A stretch of DNA of 64,000 nucleotides from Verrucomicrobiota bacterium (lineage in GTDB: Bacteria > Verrucomicrobiota > Verrucomicrobiia > Opitutales > Intestinicryptomonadaceae). Each line of letters opens with the position of its first letter. Position 1 is the first letter of the stretch. A program made the translations under genes and the position numbers. Shown here in pieces: positions 18,323-26,808 of this stretch. Where the stretch lies: contig QALA01000065.1 of assembly GCA_003343565.1 (NCBI GenBank), positions 12,566-76,565 on the forward strand, given 5' to 3'. Under the pieces are notes generated by a model. That model was not told where the DNA came from. It saw only the letters and a program-made list of their open reading frames with translations, and searched no databases.

Positions 18323-19777
18323 ATGCAAGATCTGATTCCATTTTCATTGGGCGCGGGCTCGGCGAATCCCGCAATGGCGGTGAACTTCGCCTATATCGTC
18401 GCGTCGGTTTTGTTCATTCTCGGAATAAAAATGCTCGGCAAGGCCGACACCGCGCGAAACGGCAACTTGGTGTCGTCCGTCGGAATGCTCATAGCGGTAG
18501 TCGCCACGCTCTTCGACAAACAGATACTCGACGCGGCGGACGCGAAAACGTGGTCGATTTTGGCGGGTACGCTCGTTGCGGGCTCCGTCGTCGGCGCGAT
18601 AGCGGCCAAACGCGTCAAGATGACTTCCATGCCGGAAATGGTCGCCCTGCTCAACGGGTTCGGCGGCATGGCCAGCCTCCTTGTGGGAGCCGAGGACTTC
18701 TATTACAACGCGATAGTAAATTCCCAAAATGTCGCCCTGTTTACGAAGGGGGCGACAATCGCGGCAATCGTCATAGGCGGCGTCACGTTCACGGGCAGCG
18801 TCTATGCGTGGGGAAAACTCTCCGGCAAAATATCCGGCCGCGCGACCGTTTACGCAGGCCAGAAATTCGTCAACGCGGCGATTGCGGCAGCCCTATTGGT
18901 CTGTTCCGTCGTATTTGCGGTCGTCGGACCGCAGGTTTGCGCGGGATACTGGATGCTCGCGGCGGCAATACTTTCGCTGGTTCTCGGCTTTGCGGCCGTC
19001 ATGCCCATCGGCGGCGGCGACATGCCCGTGGTAATATCGCTGTTGAACTCCCTTTCGGGATTGGCCGCAAGCGCGGCGGGATTCGTCATTCAAAACAACG
19101 TGCTCATAGTCGCCGGCTGCCTTGTGGGAGCATCGGGAATAATACTTACGGTCATCATGTGCAAGTCCATGAACAGGACGCTCTCGAACGTCCTGTTCTC
19201 CGGGTTCGGAGCTTCCGGCTCGAAGGGACAGGGCAAAGTCGACGGCGAAATGAAGCCCATATCCGCCGACGACGCCTATTATATCCTTGAGGCCGCCCAA
19301 AGCGTGGTGTTCATTCCCGGATACGGAATGGCCGTCGCTCAGGCTCAGCACGCGGTGAAGGAGCTTGCCGAAATACTCGAAAACAACGGCGCCGAAGTCA
19401 ATTTCGCCATTCACCCCGTGGCCGGGCGCATGCCGGGCCACATGAACGTTCTCCTTGCCGAAGCCGACGTCCCCTACGAACAGCTCAAGGAGATGGAGGA
19501 CGCCAACAGGATTCTCGAAAGCGCGGACGTCGCAATCGTCATAGGCGCAAACGACGTAGTAAATCCGGCCGCCGCCGAAGACAAATCCAGCCCGATTTAC
19601 GGAATGCCGATAATCGAGGCCTCAAAGGCCAAAACGGTATTCGCGCTCAAGCGCGGCAAGGGCGCGGGATTTTCCGGCCTTGAGAACGCCCTGTTCTTCC
19701 GGCCGAACACCAGAATGCTTTACGGCGACGCAAAAGCCACCGTCACCGAACTTGTGGGCAAGTTCAAGGAGAAATAG
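18323..19777 (+). CDS. pntB: NAD(P) transhydrogenase, beta subunit
   Basis: 484 residues. The N-terminal two thirds form about nine membrane segments (domain II). The C-terminal third is the NADP(H)-binding domain III with FIPGYGMAVAQAQHAV, IHPVAGRMPGHMNVLLAEA and VVIGANDVVNPAA, all hallmarks of PntB. It completes the enzyme that produces NADPH at the expense of the proton gradient. It follows pntAB after 2 bases and no gene follows on the same strand, so this operon ends here. Confidence 0.97.
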   Translation: MQDLIPFSLGAGSANPAMAVNFAYIVASVLFILGIKMLGKADTARNGNLVSSVGMLIAVVATLFDKQILDAADAKTWSILAGTLVAGSVVGAIAAKRVKMTSMPEMVALLNGFGGMASLLVGAEDFYYNAIVNSQNVALFTKGATIAAIVIGGVTFTGSVYAWGKLSGKISGRATVYAGQKFVNAAIAAALLVCSVVFAVVGPQVCAGYWMLAAAILSLVLGFAAVMPIGGGDMPVVISLLNSLSGLAASAAGFVIQNNVLIVAGCLVGASGIILTVIMCKSMNRTLSNVLFSGFGASGSKGQGKVDGEMKPISADDAYYILEAAQSVVFIPGYGMAVAQAQHAVKELAEILENNGAEVNFAIHPVAGRMPGHMNVLLAEADVPYEQLKEMEDANRILESADVAIVIGANDVVNPAAAEDKSSPIYGMPIIEASKAKTVFALKRGKGAGFSGLENALFFRPNTRMLYGDAKATVTELVGKFKEK

Positions 19778-20015
19778 GCGGAACGCAAACGCCAACGGCC
19801 GACATTTGCCGCGCGGGAAGGGCGCGGCGAATGAGCCGGCAGATTCAGCGGCCGATGTGCGAAAGTTTGCAAAATTTTTTTGCAAGTTGAAATATCCGAT
19901 AAATGCGGAGGTTACCGAAGGTCTAAAAACATCGCTCAAGCGCGAAAGCCTTGCAAAGACGACGCCCGCGTTTCCGGAAAGAAATATTCGAGTATGGGAC
20001 AAAAAAACAATTGGT
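19778..20015. other. Start of convergent intergenic region 19778-20653
   Basis: The region between pntB and the converging RNA-binding protein gene holds two terminators (20016-20057 and 20571-20597) and an 11-bp hairpin with GCGCAATCTTT (20515-20525) pairing AAAGATTGCGC (20536-20546). No coding frame is supported. Confidence 0.55.
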
Positions 20016-20057
20016 AAAAATGGCGTTTCGGCTTTTTGCGAAACGCCATTTTTATTT
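20016..20057. terminator. Bidirectional rho-independent terminator
   Basis: A perfect 15-bp stem AAAAATGGCGTTTCG / CGAAACGCCATTTTT has an 8-base loop; A and T runs are built into the stem so it works on both strands. It lies between the converging pntB and RNA-binding protein genes, about 240 bases from the pntB stop. Confidence 0.85.
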
Positions 20058-20570
20058 ATCGCATCGGAAAGTTTTTAATTTGCCGCCCGCGGGTATATTC
20101 CTAAAAAGCGAAGCCGCAACCGCACCCGAAAGACGCCTCCCGTTTCGGCCGGCGCCAACGCTTCCAAAGATTCCCGGCGAAATTCCGCAAGATGCCCATT
20201 CGGATTTTCAGCAAGGACGACAAAGACGGCGAGTCCGAATCCATTTGCGCGCACATGCAAAAGGCGCAAAAAAAACCGCGCATATCTTCCCTTGCGCATC
20301 GCGCAAAAAGGGCGGGAAAACTTCGCGCCTTCGCAAAACCGCTTCAAATCCCGTTCTAATTTTTTTTGACTTGCGGGCGAATTTTTGACTTGCGGGCAAA
20401 AGAAGTTTACCAACGCAAGTTAAAAAAGAAAATTCGACGCAATCCCTTTAAATCCCTTTAACTATTCCGAAATTTCCCGTCGACCCGACGCGATACCCGC
20501 CAAGCGCAGTCTCTGCGCAATCTTTGCGCATGCGGAAAGATTGCGCGATTCAAGATCCGACAAAACGCGC

Positions 20571-20597
20571 AAAAAGGGGCGGGAAAACTCCCGCCCC
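20571..20597 (-). terminator. Terminator of the RNA-binding protein gene
   Basis: The 9-bp stem GGGGCGGGA / TCCCGCCCC (20576-20597) with a four-base loop is followed on the minus strand by TTTTT. It lies 56 bases past the stop codon. Confidence 0.85.
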
Positions 20598-20653
20598 AAA
20601 AATCCGGCTAAACGCGCCGCAAATTCCTATTGAATTGCCAAACGTCCCGGCGC

Positions 20654-21094
20654 CTATTGCGAATCTCCGAAAGACTGCGCATCTCTAAAGTCGGATCCGT
20701 CCCTTTGGCGCGGAGCCCCGTGCGGCCTAAAACCGCCTCTGCCTGCGCCGTTTTCAAAGCGCGGGCGAAAACCCGCGCGCCCCCTGCCCCTCGGACGCGC
20801 ATCGTCCTGGCGGGGACGTTCAAAAGAGCCTCCCGAACTGCCGAATCGCGCAGGCCTCTCGCGCGACTGGTCCACGCGAATGGATCTTCCGCCCAAGTCG
20901 GAATCGTTCAAAGCCGCAATCGCAGCCCTCGCCTCCGACTCGTCGGGCATGACGACAAACGCAATTCCGCGAAATCTTCCGCTAAACCTGTCAGTGAGCA
21001 TCTTCAAGCTCTCGACCTTCCCGTGGGCGGAAAAGGCGACTATTATTTCCTGTTCCGTGATGGAAAAGGGCAAATTACCTACAAAGAGTTCCAT
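20654..21094 (-). CDS. Glycine/arginine-rich RNA-binding protein (single RRM)
   Basis: 146 residues. The N-terminal RRM (residues 1-78) shows RNP2 as LFVGNL (residues 3-8) and RNP1 as RFRGIAFVVM (about 40-49), with a standard beta-alpha-beta order. A disordered Gly/Arg/Pro-rich tail follows (RPRGRGRAGFRPRF). This is the build of the cold- or stress-induced RNA-binding proteins of cyanobacteria and of other bacteria, presumed RNA chaperones; a specific target is unknown. It is transcribed alone on the minus strand with its own terminator and a roughly 440-base upstream region shared with rpmB. Confidence 0.92.
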   Translation of the reverse strand: MELFVGNLPFSITEQEIIVAFSAHGKVESLKMLTDRFSGRFRGIAFVVMPDESEARAAIAALNDSDLGGRSIRVDQSRERPARFGSSGGSFERPRQDDARPRGRGRAGFRPRFENGAGRGGFRPHGAPRQRDGSDFRDAQSFGDSQ

Positions 21095-21538
21095 TTAACT
21101 GTCCTATTATTTATTCTAATTTTCGATTATTATTGATTATTATTTTTCCCGAAGGCTTTAGCCCGCGAAAATATCCGCGAAAACGCCGATAACCGGTGCA
21201 CAATGCCTAATCTCCAAAGCTTTGCAAAGCAAAAAGCGCCAAAAGAACTGTCCGACTGCGCAAATACCTTTCCAAAACAAACCCCGCGCGGGAAAATGCA
21301 GGCTCCTGCGAACGTTCGACAGCCGGCAAATTGTCGCCAAATCAAATGGGGGTTGAAGGAAGGACTTTTGCCGTCAAAGTAGTTGACAAAAAATTGAGTC
21401 AAAAGTTGCAAAAAACAATTTTTGCCCCAAAAAGAAAATTTTTATTGCCTTTTGGAGTAAAAGTACTTTTCATTCGACGTTTAAAAAAATTGCAATTCAG
21501 GCAGAACATACACTTTATATAAGACAGAAAGAACAGCC
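21095..21538. other. Divergent region between the RRM gene and rpmB
   Basis: 444 bases, AT-rich towards rpmB, and expected to hold both promoters. TATATAAG (21516-21523) before rpmB is the best -10-like sequence, with TTGCAA (21490-21495) at a rather long spacing. No gene or known riboswitch is recognised. Confidence 0.4.
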
Positions 21539-21769
21539 ATGGCAAGAATATGCTCGATAACAGGCAAGCGTCCCGTCAGCGGCCGCAAGATTATCCACAA
21601 GGGGCAAAGCAAGAAGAGCGGCGGCATCGGTTTGCAGTTGGTCAAACAGGTTAAGCGCACATTCAAACCCAATGTGCAGCGCGTGCGCGTTCGCACCGAA
21701 AGCGGCGCGGTCAAGCGCGTATGGGTCTCGGCCAAGGCAATCAAGGCCGGACTCGTCGAAAAGGCGTAA
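21539..21769 (+). CDS. rpmB: 50S ribosomal protein L28
   Basis: 76 residues, the normal size. MARICSITGKRPVSGRK and the RTFKPNVQRVRVR segment are characteristic of bL28, a component of the large subunit near the E site. The usual CxxC zinc pair is absent (only Cys5), so this looks like a zinc-independent form. It is transcribed alone and followed by a strong terminator, without rpmG next to it. Confidence 0.96.
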   Translation: MARICSITGKRPVSGRKIIHKGQSKKSGGIGLQLVKQVKRTFKPNVQRVRVRTESGAVKRVWVSAKAIKAGLVEKA

Positions 21770-21800
21770 GACAAAACAAGGCGGTTTGAACCGGCCCGTG

Positions 21801-21831
21801 CGCTTCGGAAAAATTTCGAAGCGTTTTTTTT
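21801..21831 (+). terminator. Terminator of rpmB
   Basis: The 7-bp stem CGCTTCG / CGAAGCG has a 9-base loop and is followed by eight T. It lies 31 bases after the rpmB stop. Confidence 0.9.
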
Positions 21832-21883
21832 GCAACGCAAACCGTCGCGTCCGCAGAACAGCCCGCCGAATCGCGAGATTTGA

Positions 21884-21924
21884 CGTATCGCGAGATTTGA
21901 TTTTGGAAAAAATGAAGCGGGATT
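21884..21924 (+). repeat. Family-1 repeat, solo left end
   Basis: It matches the first 41 bases of family 1 (CGTATCGCGAGATTTGATTTTGG and onward to GAAGCGGGATT) and then stops abruptly at an A run and C run. The flank carries a direct duplication of TCGCGAGATTTGA (21871-21883 and 21888-21900). It is either a truncated copy or an independent use of the end sequence. Confidence 0.65.
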
Positions 21925-22133
21925 AAAAAAAACGCCCCCCTTCCGGCGGGAACGCCGCAAGGGGAAATAATGGGCGACGCAAGCCATTTAACCGGACGCG
22001 TCGTCGGAAACGGCACCCACTTTCTCGTTTATCCCGTCGAAAAACCCTTAAAAATTTTTAGGGTCTCCCAAATAAGGTTTTCACCGCAATTTCCATATTG
22101 CGCTTTTCGCCCGCCACATTTCTCCATTTGCTC

Positions 22134-22338
22134 TCATGGAATCTTTGGACTATATTTAAATTGTAAAAGAGCGAATCCAAAACCGGCAATACGCCCTACA
22201 ATCCCATCAATAATTGATAAGCCTTATTGCCTTAGCGGATTCATATTTTGTCTTTGTTGTAAACGCTCCGAATGCCGCGCTCGCGGGAAGTTTATCCCAG
22301 TGTAGGCCTTCTACATATTTGCCTTTGAGCCTCTCCAT
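22134..22338 (-). pseudogene. Frameshifted remnant of an unidentified protein gene
   Basis: On the minus strand, ATG 22338 opens a 43-codon frame with protein-like composition (MERLKGKYVEGLHWDKLP, then AAFGAFTTKTKYESAKAIRL) that ends at a TGA. Shifting by one base, the same strand continues at once as a hydrophobic stretch (IIDGIVGRIAGFGFALLQF, then KYSPKIP) to the stop at 22134. The two parts together look like one protein broken by a single-base indel. Lower GC than the flanks suggests acquired DNA. Family not recognised. Upstream, the first frame stays open only a further 10 codons. Confidence 0.35.
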
Positions 22339-22733
22339 AAATTCGGAGTTGCGACAGATAGGGGATTTTCACCGATAAGAACCGCCTAAACCTCAAAGAT
22401 TGCGGGCTTGCCCGGCACGGGGGGGCAAGCCGGGCGCACGGGTTATGAAGGCAACATTGGCGGCGGCAAGTCCGATGCGTTTTTAATTCCTCCATACGAT
22501 ACCGATGTGCCCTCCCGAACAGCCGTATTGCAACGAGCCTTTTGTGCCTTTAAAAATTTCCGGAAACTTTCCGAAAGCGGAAAAATTTTTTTCAAAAGCC
22601 GCCTGTTAAAAAAAACTCAAACTTTGCGGTGCGGCAAACGAAGCAAACAGGCGCAAAAAACGAAAAAGCAAAAATTTTTCCGTCCCGCCTCCGAACGAAC
22701 ATGCGCCTACGCGGCGTCAGGGCGCGCTTGCGT
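22339..22733. other. Intergenic stretch before the HAD phosphatase
   Basis: No supported gene. A hairpin GGCTTGCCC (22405-22413) / GGGCAAGCC (22423-22431) stands out, without a T run. The remainder is AT-rich runs (AAATTTTT-type) and short chance frames. Confidence 0.4.
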
Positions 22734-23381
22734 TTACCCGTCCAGACGTTCCAGCGCGAACTTGGCGGCCTCGCCTACCGTATAAAAAATGTCAACCGGC
22801 ATTACCTGCGAAAACTGCTCCGCCGAAACTATTTCCGACCACGCCGCCGCCATCGGAAAAACGCCGACTTCGCGGGAGTCGATAACGTCGCGCGGACTGT
22901 CGCCGATATAAAAAGCCGATGAGGGCGGAATTTTGTAGTTGTCCAGAATTTTGCGCATCTTTTCGGGCTTGACCGAACCGTAAAGCCCGCCGCTCTCCAC
23001 GAAATCGAAATATTTTTCAAGCCCCATAATCCGCACGGAAATCGCGGCCGTTTCGGCCCCCTTGCCCGTCACGAGGGAAACCCGCGCGCCGCGGCTGCGC
23101 AGGTTTTGCAAAAGTTCCACGATGCCGTCGAAGGGCTTTTGGGCGCGCTCCTCCAGCAGGCGTTCGTACTCTTCCAGATATGCGCGGTACAATTCGGACT
23201 CGATTTCCGGATTGAGCGCGCGCAGTATTCCGCGCTCCTCCGCGCCGAACTGGGATTTGAACATCTCAAGCGACGGTTCCGGCACGGAGAGCCTTCTGTA
23301 CGCCGCAAAAAAGGCGTCCAGCGTCAGGGGAATCGTCTCGGCAACGGTGCCGTCGAAGTCGAATATAAAGGCCTTTTGCAT
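22734..23381 (-). CDS. HAD-superfamily phosphatase (phosphoglycolate phosphatase-like)
   Basis: 215 residues from ATG 23381. HAD motif I is FDFDGTV (residues 6-12, nucleophile Asp8 and acid/base Asp10), motif II is SLVTGKG, the motif III lysine sits in VKPEKM, and motif IV is IGDSPRDV. A four-helix cap lies between motifs I and II (C1 subtype), as in phosphoglycolate phosphatase, beta-phosphoglucomutase and PpaX. The substrate cannot be told apart from sequence. The frame could extend to 23519, but MQKAFIFDFDG is the expected N-terminus. It is divergent to the IclR gene. Confidence 0.88.
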   Translation of the reverse strand: MQKAFIFDFDGTVAETIPLTLDAFFAAYRRLSVPEPSLEMFKSQFGAEERGILRALNPEIESELYRAYLEEYERLLEERAQKPFDGIVELLQNLRSRGARVSLVTGKGAETAAISVRIMGLEKYFDFVESGGLYGSVKPEKMRKILDNYKIPPSSAFYIGDSPRDVIDSREVGVFPMAAAWSEIVSAEQFSQVMPVDIFYTVGEAAKFALERLDG

Positions 23382-23477
23382 TCTCGCAAATGATTTTGAA
23401 AAGGGGCGATGCTGCAACAAAAAACGGCCGGCCGGGATTGAGAACTTGACATTTTTTGAGTTTGCGAAAAAAGTGTC

Positions 23478-23487
23478 GGAATATTCC
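23478..23487. promoter_or_regulatory. Perfect palindrome between divergent HAD and IclR genes
   Basis: GGAATATTCC lies 52 bases before the IclR start and about 27 bases downstream of a TTGACA (23446-23451). IclR-type regulators often bind short AT-centred palindromes and regulate themselves, so this is a candidate operator. Inference from position only. Confidence 0.35.
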
Positions 23488-23538
23488 CGTACATTGCGCG
23501 GGGCGCGCGTTGAGCACACAGAAAATATCCCGGTAAAA

Positions 23539-24318
23539 GTGAAGAAGAAAGCGCTTAAAAACGCCTACGTAATACCCAATCTCAAGCGCGCCTTCGAGGT
23601 TCTCGAATGCGTGGCGGAAAATCCGCGGGGGGCTTCGTTCATGCAGCTGCTGGAGCGTCTGAAGATAAGCAAGACAACGCTTTTTCGGATACTGGAGACT
23701 CTGGGAACGAGCGGATATCTGGCGACCTCCGCAGAAGGCGGGCTTTACACGCTTTCGAGAAAGATAATGGCGCTTGCATACTCCGCGCTTGAGGAGCCGA
23801 ACATACCCGCCGAAAGTTTCGACGTCATGCGCCGCCTGCGCGACGAAGCCGGAGAGACCGTAATGCTTGGCGCCCTGATGGACGACTCGTGCATAATGGT
23901 CGAGCAGGAGGCCGGCCCGCACGACTTCAACTTTACCGGCAAGCTCGGAATGAAATCTCCGCTTCACGCGTCCGCGCCTGGCAAGGCGCTTCTTGCGCAC
24001 CTTCCGCCCGACGCGCTCGATAGCGCGCTGAAGAAAATCTCGTTCGTGCGCCACACGGAAAGGACGATTTCAAACCGGGCCGAACTCGAAAGGGAGCTTG
24101 CCGCAATCAGACGGCGCGGATTCGCCACGGACGACGGAGAGGCGGTCGAGGGATTGCGCTGCGCGGCGGCGGCAATTTTCAACAGCAAGGGATACCCCGC
24201 GGCGGTTTTGTGGATAACCGGCCCGTCGAGGCGGATCTCCAAAGCCGACCTGCCCCGCCTGGGGGCGATGGCAGTCCGCGCGGCGCGGGAAATTTCGGCG
24301 AGGCTCGGACACGAATAG
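23539..24318 (+). CDS. IclR-family transcriptional regulator
   Basis: 259 residues if started at GTG 23539. An N-terminal winged helix-turn-helix (IPNLKRAFEVLECVAENP, then SKTTLFRILETLGTSGYL) is followed by the IclR effector-binding domain, with LHASAPGKALLAHL and GFATDDGEAVEGLRCAAAAI, the standard signature region. No ATG lies in a sensible place; the frame stays open upstream to 23062, antisense to the HAD gene, which is shadow. Family members sense small acids or aromatic compounds. It lies 14 bases before the acyltransferase gene, which it may control together with itself. Confidence 0.9.
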   Translation: MKKKALKNAYVIPNLKRAFEVLECVAENPRGASFMQLLERLKISKTTLFRILETLGTSGYLATSAEGGLYTLSRKIMALAYSALEEPNIPAESFDVMRRLRDEAGETVMLGALMDDSCIMVEQEAGPHDFNFTGKLGMKSPLHASAPGKALLAHLPPDALDSALKKISFVRHTERTISNRAELERELAAIRRRGFATDDGEAVEGLRCAAAAIFNSKGYPAAVLWITGPSRRISKADLPRLGAMAVRAAREISARLGHE

Positions 24319-24332
24319 GGCGGAATTTTTCA

Positions 24333-24980
24333 ATGGAGAAAATCGACATAACGCAAGTGCGCCTGAAACACTACGCCGTCGTGTTTCCGCTATTTGTCCT
24401 GTTTTGGCTCTGGCAGGCAACGCTGCGGTTTAGATACGGCGAATCCGACGTCGCGAGCGTCAGGAACAGAAGGCGCATGATATGTCTGGCGTGGCACAAC
24501 CGCATATTTTTTCTCGCCGCGCTCAAGAGGATATTCCGCGACGACATACCCATGACGGGGCTTATAAGCGCCAGCCGCGACGGCGCGTATCTGGCGGCGT
24601 TTTTCAAACTGTGCAAGATAGGAACGGTTCGCGGCTCCTACATGCGGCGCGGGGCCGGAGCCATACGCGACCTGGCCAACGCGCTCAAAGTTTCCGACGT
24701 CGCAATAACTCCGGACGGCCCGCGCGGGCCGGTGCATGTAGCCAAACGCGGAGTTTTGATGGTCGCAAAAATATCGGGCGCGCGAATCGTGCTTTTGAGG
24801 CTGCGGCCGCATTGCGCCATAAAAATATCAAGAGCGTGGGACAAGTTCGCCATTCCCCTGCCGTTTTCCAGGGTGGATTTCAGCACGGTGGAATACGAAA
24901 GCTACGACGCCTTGGAGAAATTGGCAAACAAGGCCGGCCTTAAACCGGAAGAGCTAATCAGTCGCGACCTGATGTACTGA
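24333..24980 (+). CDS. DUF374 lysophospholipid acyltransferase-family protein
   Basis: 215 residues. An N-terminal membrane segment (about residues 14-32) is followed by the DUF374/PlsC-like core: LAWHNRIFF (the HNR form of the acyltransferase HX4D region), SASRDGAYLA, GTVRGSYMRRG, and AITPDGPRGPVHVAKRG, which is the strongest family mark. These proteins resemble LpxL-type acyltransferases and are thought to acylate lipid A or other envelope lipids in Gram-negative bacteria; the substrate here is unproven. ATG 24333 follows the IclR stop by 14 bases; the longer upstream frame overlaps that gene and is less likely. Confidence 0.88.
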   Translation: MEKIDITQVRLKHYAVVFPLFVLFWLWQATLRFRYGESDVASVRNRRRMICLAWHNRIFFLAALKRIFRDDIPMTGLISASRDGAYLAAFFKLCKIGTVRGSYMRRGAGAIRDLANALKVSDVAITPDGPRGPVHVAKRGVLMVAKISGARIVLLRLRPHCAIKISRAWDKFAIPLPFSRVDFSTVEYESYDALEKLANKAGLKPEELISRDLMY

Positions 24981-25050
24981 CGCGCTTTCCGCATTGTCGG
25001 ATTGCCGAATTGTAGGATTGTTGCATTCTCTCCTCCCCGCCCTCCCAAGC
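24981..25050. other. Start of intergenic region 24981-25642
   Basis: The 662 bases before leuB contain family-2 repeat copy 2 (25051-25339); the remaining 300 bases hold no recognised gene. The leuB promoter should lie in the AT-rich last 100 bases but no clear box pair was found. Confidence 0.5.
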
Positions 25051-25339
25051 CCGCGCGATTGAGTCTGCGAGATTAAATCCGCATGATTAAGCCCGCGCCG
25101 TCTGTCGGGACGGCTTTGAAGTTTTGGACGAATCCCTTTTCATGTTTGCGCCCGGCGCGCGGAAGACCGAAAAAATGAGGCGGAAAAATTGCGGGCGCAA
25201 TCCCGTCCAACCTCCGACGCGGCCAATCCCGGAATCCGCGCGCAAAGGGCCTTCAAAAATGCCAAAGCGAAAAAGTATTTATAGCGCCCCCCCGCACATA
25301 CCCCGTGCGCACCCCGACATGCGCATCGCGCACAACCAA
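25051..25339 (+). repeat. Family-2 repeat, copy 2 (module order B-A)
   Basis: Module B (25051-25259) begins CCGCGCGATTGAGTCTGCGAG and ends GGGCCTTCAAAA. Module A (25260-25339) begins ATGCCAAAGCGAAAAAG and ends CACAACCAA. Compared with 15573-15867, both modules are conserved with scattered substitutions but their order is swapped. The hairpin GCCGTCTGTCGGGACGGC lies in module B. Non-coding. Confidence 0.8.
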
Positions 25340-25642
25340 ACCCACGCATCGCGCGCAATCCCATTCAAACGCCGCGCATTTCTTTTCTGGCCTTTATTTA
25401 TACCCGCCCAAGCCCCCTTCGCAAATCCCCAATGCGCTCCCTGCAAGACTCTTTCGGCAAGCGTCCGAATGCCTACCCGCTTTTCATGAGTTTTTACGCC
25501 GCCGAACGCGACCGTTCAAAACGCTCCATTCCGAATAAAATTTTTGTGGAAATAAAGCCGAAAGGTGTTTTAATGGGGGATTATTTTTTAATTGTCGCAA
25601 CGGGCGTCTCCCGCCGCGAAAGACTTTGACACATATCCTCAT

Positions 25643-26740
25643 ATGGCCACACTAAAATTTACAGTACTGCCCGGCGACGGAATCGGGCCCGAAGTCATGG
25701 ACGCCGCGCTCGGCGTCCTCAAAACGGCCTGCGCAAAGCACGGCGACACGCTGGAATACACCGTTGAAGCCGTCGGCGGCGCGGGCATAGACGAATTCGG
25801 CAAGGCGCTCCCCGACAAGACGCTTCAGGCCTGCCGCAATTCCGACGCCATACTGTTCGGTTCCGTGGGCGGCCCGAAATGGGACAGCCTTCCCCCGGCC
25901 GAGCGCCCCGAACGCGCCGCGCTGCTGCCGTTGCGCAAGGAGTTCAAACTCTTTGCGAATATCCGGCCCGGACTGCTGTACGGAGAGCTTACGCAGGCCT
26001 CGCCGCTGAAGTCGGAGAGAATCCCCGACGGCATAGACATCGTGTGCATACGGGAGCTTACCGGCGGCATATACTTCGGCGAAAAAAAGACATGGAATCT
26101 GCCCGACGGGGAAAACGCCGCGTGCGACACCATGCAATACCGGACGGGCGAAATACTCCGCATAGCCGAGGTTGCCGCAAAAACCGCGATGTCGCGCGGG
26201 CGGAAAATCTGCTCGATAGACAAGGCGAACGTGCTTGAAACTTCCGTGCTCTGGCGCAACACGGTGTCGGAATTTTTCGCAAAGAACTATCCGGAGATAG
26301 AGCTTAGCCACATGTACGTCGACAACGCCGCAATGCAGCTGGCGCGCGACCCAAACCAATTCGACGTATTCTTTACCGAAAACATGTTCGGCGACATTTT
26401 GAGCGACGAGATGGCCGCCGTCTGCGGTTCGCTGGGAATGCTTTGCAGCGCGTCGCTCGGCGACCTGAAGAACTCGCTGGGGCTGAAGTTCGGCCTGTAC
26501 GAGCCCGCCGGCGGAACCGCGCCGGACATCGCCGGCAAAAACGTTGCCAATCCCTGCGCGCAGATACTGTCGGCGGCCCTCATGCTGCGCTACTCCTTCG
26601 GCCGCGAGGAAACGGCGCGCGAAATCGAGGCGGCCGTGCGCAAATCCGTATGCGGGGGCGTTCGGACGGCGGACATCGCCTTCGGAAATCCGCCGGTCGG
26701 AACCGCCCGCATGGCGGAGGCAATCGCATCGAATCTCTGA
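25643..26740 (+). CDS. leuB: 3-isopropylmalate dehydrogenase
   Basis: 365 residues. It opens FTVLPGDGIGPEVMDAAL, and the family signature is complete: ELTGGIYFGEKK, DKANVLETSVLWR (catalytic Lys), ENMFGDILSDEMA (metal-binding aspartates) and LYEPAGGTAPDIAGKNVANP. It oxidatively decarboxylates 3-isopropylmalate in leucine biosynthesis with NAD+. ATG 25643 is chosen because MATLKFTVLPGDG matches the usual N-terminus; no ribosome binding site is seen and the start lies in CATATG. leuA/leuCD are not adjacent, so the pathway genes must be elsewhere. alaS begins 68 bases later. Confidence 0.96.
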   Translation: MATLKFTVLPGDGIGPEVMDAALGVLKTACAKHGDTLEYTVEAVGGAGIDEFGKALPDKTLQACRNSDAILFGSVGGPKWDSLPPAERPERAALLPLRKEFKLFANIRPGLLYGELTQASPLKSERIPDGIDIVCIRELTGGIYFGEKKTWNLPDGENAACDTMQYRTGEILRIAEVAAKTAMSRGRKICSIDKANVLETSVLWRNTVSEFFAKNYPEIELSHMYVDNAAMQLARDPNQFDVFFTENMFGDILSDEMAAVCGSLGMLCSASLGDLKNSLGLKFGLYEPAGGTAPDIAGKNVANPCAQILSAALMLRYSFGREETAREIEAAVRKSVCGGVRTADIAFGNPPVGTARMAEAIASNL

Positions 26741-26808
26741 CGCCGCGCCGTTTGGGTCTTCCGAAAACGCCGGGCTTAGCGCAAAAAGCAAAACGCAAAC
26801 AAAACGCC

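Noticed and set aside
19880..20078. A tmRNA or coding tail after pntB
   Set aside because: No tRNA-like ends or tag sequence could be found; the region ends in a simple bidirectional terminator hairpin.
21383..21411. TTGACA before rpmB as a promoter
   Set aside because: The position 17 bases downstream is TTGCAA, not a -10 box, and the distance to rpmB is about 130 bases with AT-rich runs that produce such boxes by chance.
21970..22305. A 111-codon plus-strand frame opposite the frameshifted remnant
   Set aside because: Cys/Pro/Ile-rich product without motif; the minus strand of the same DNA gives far more protein-like sequence.
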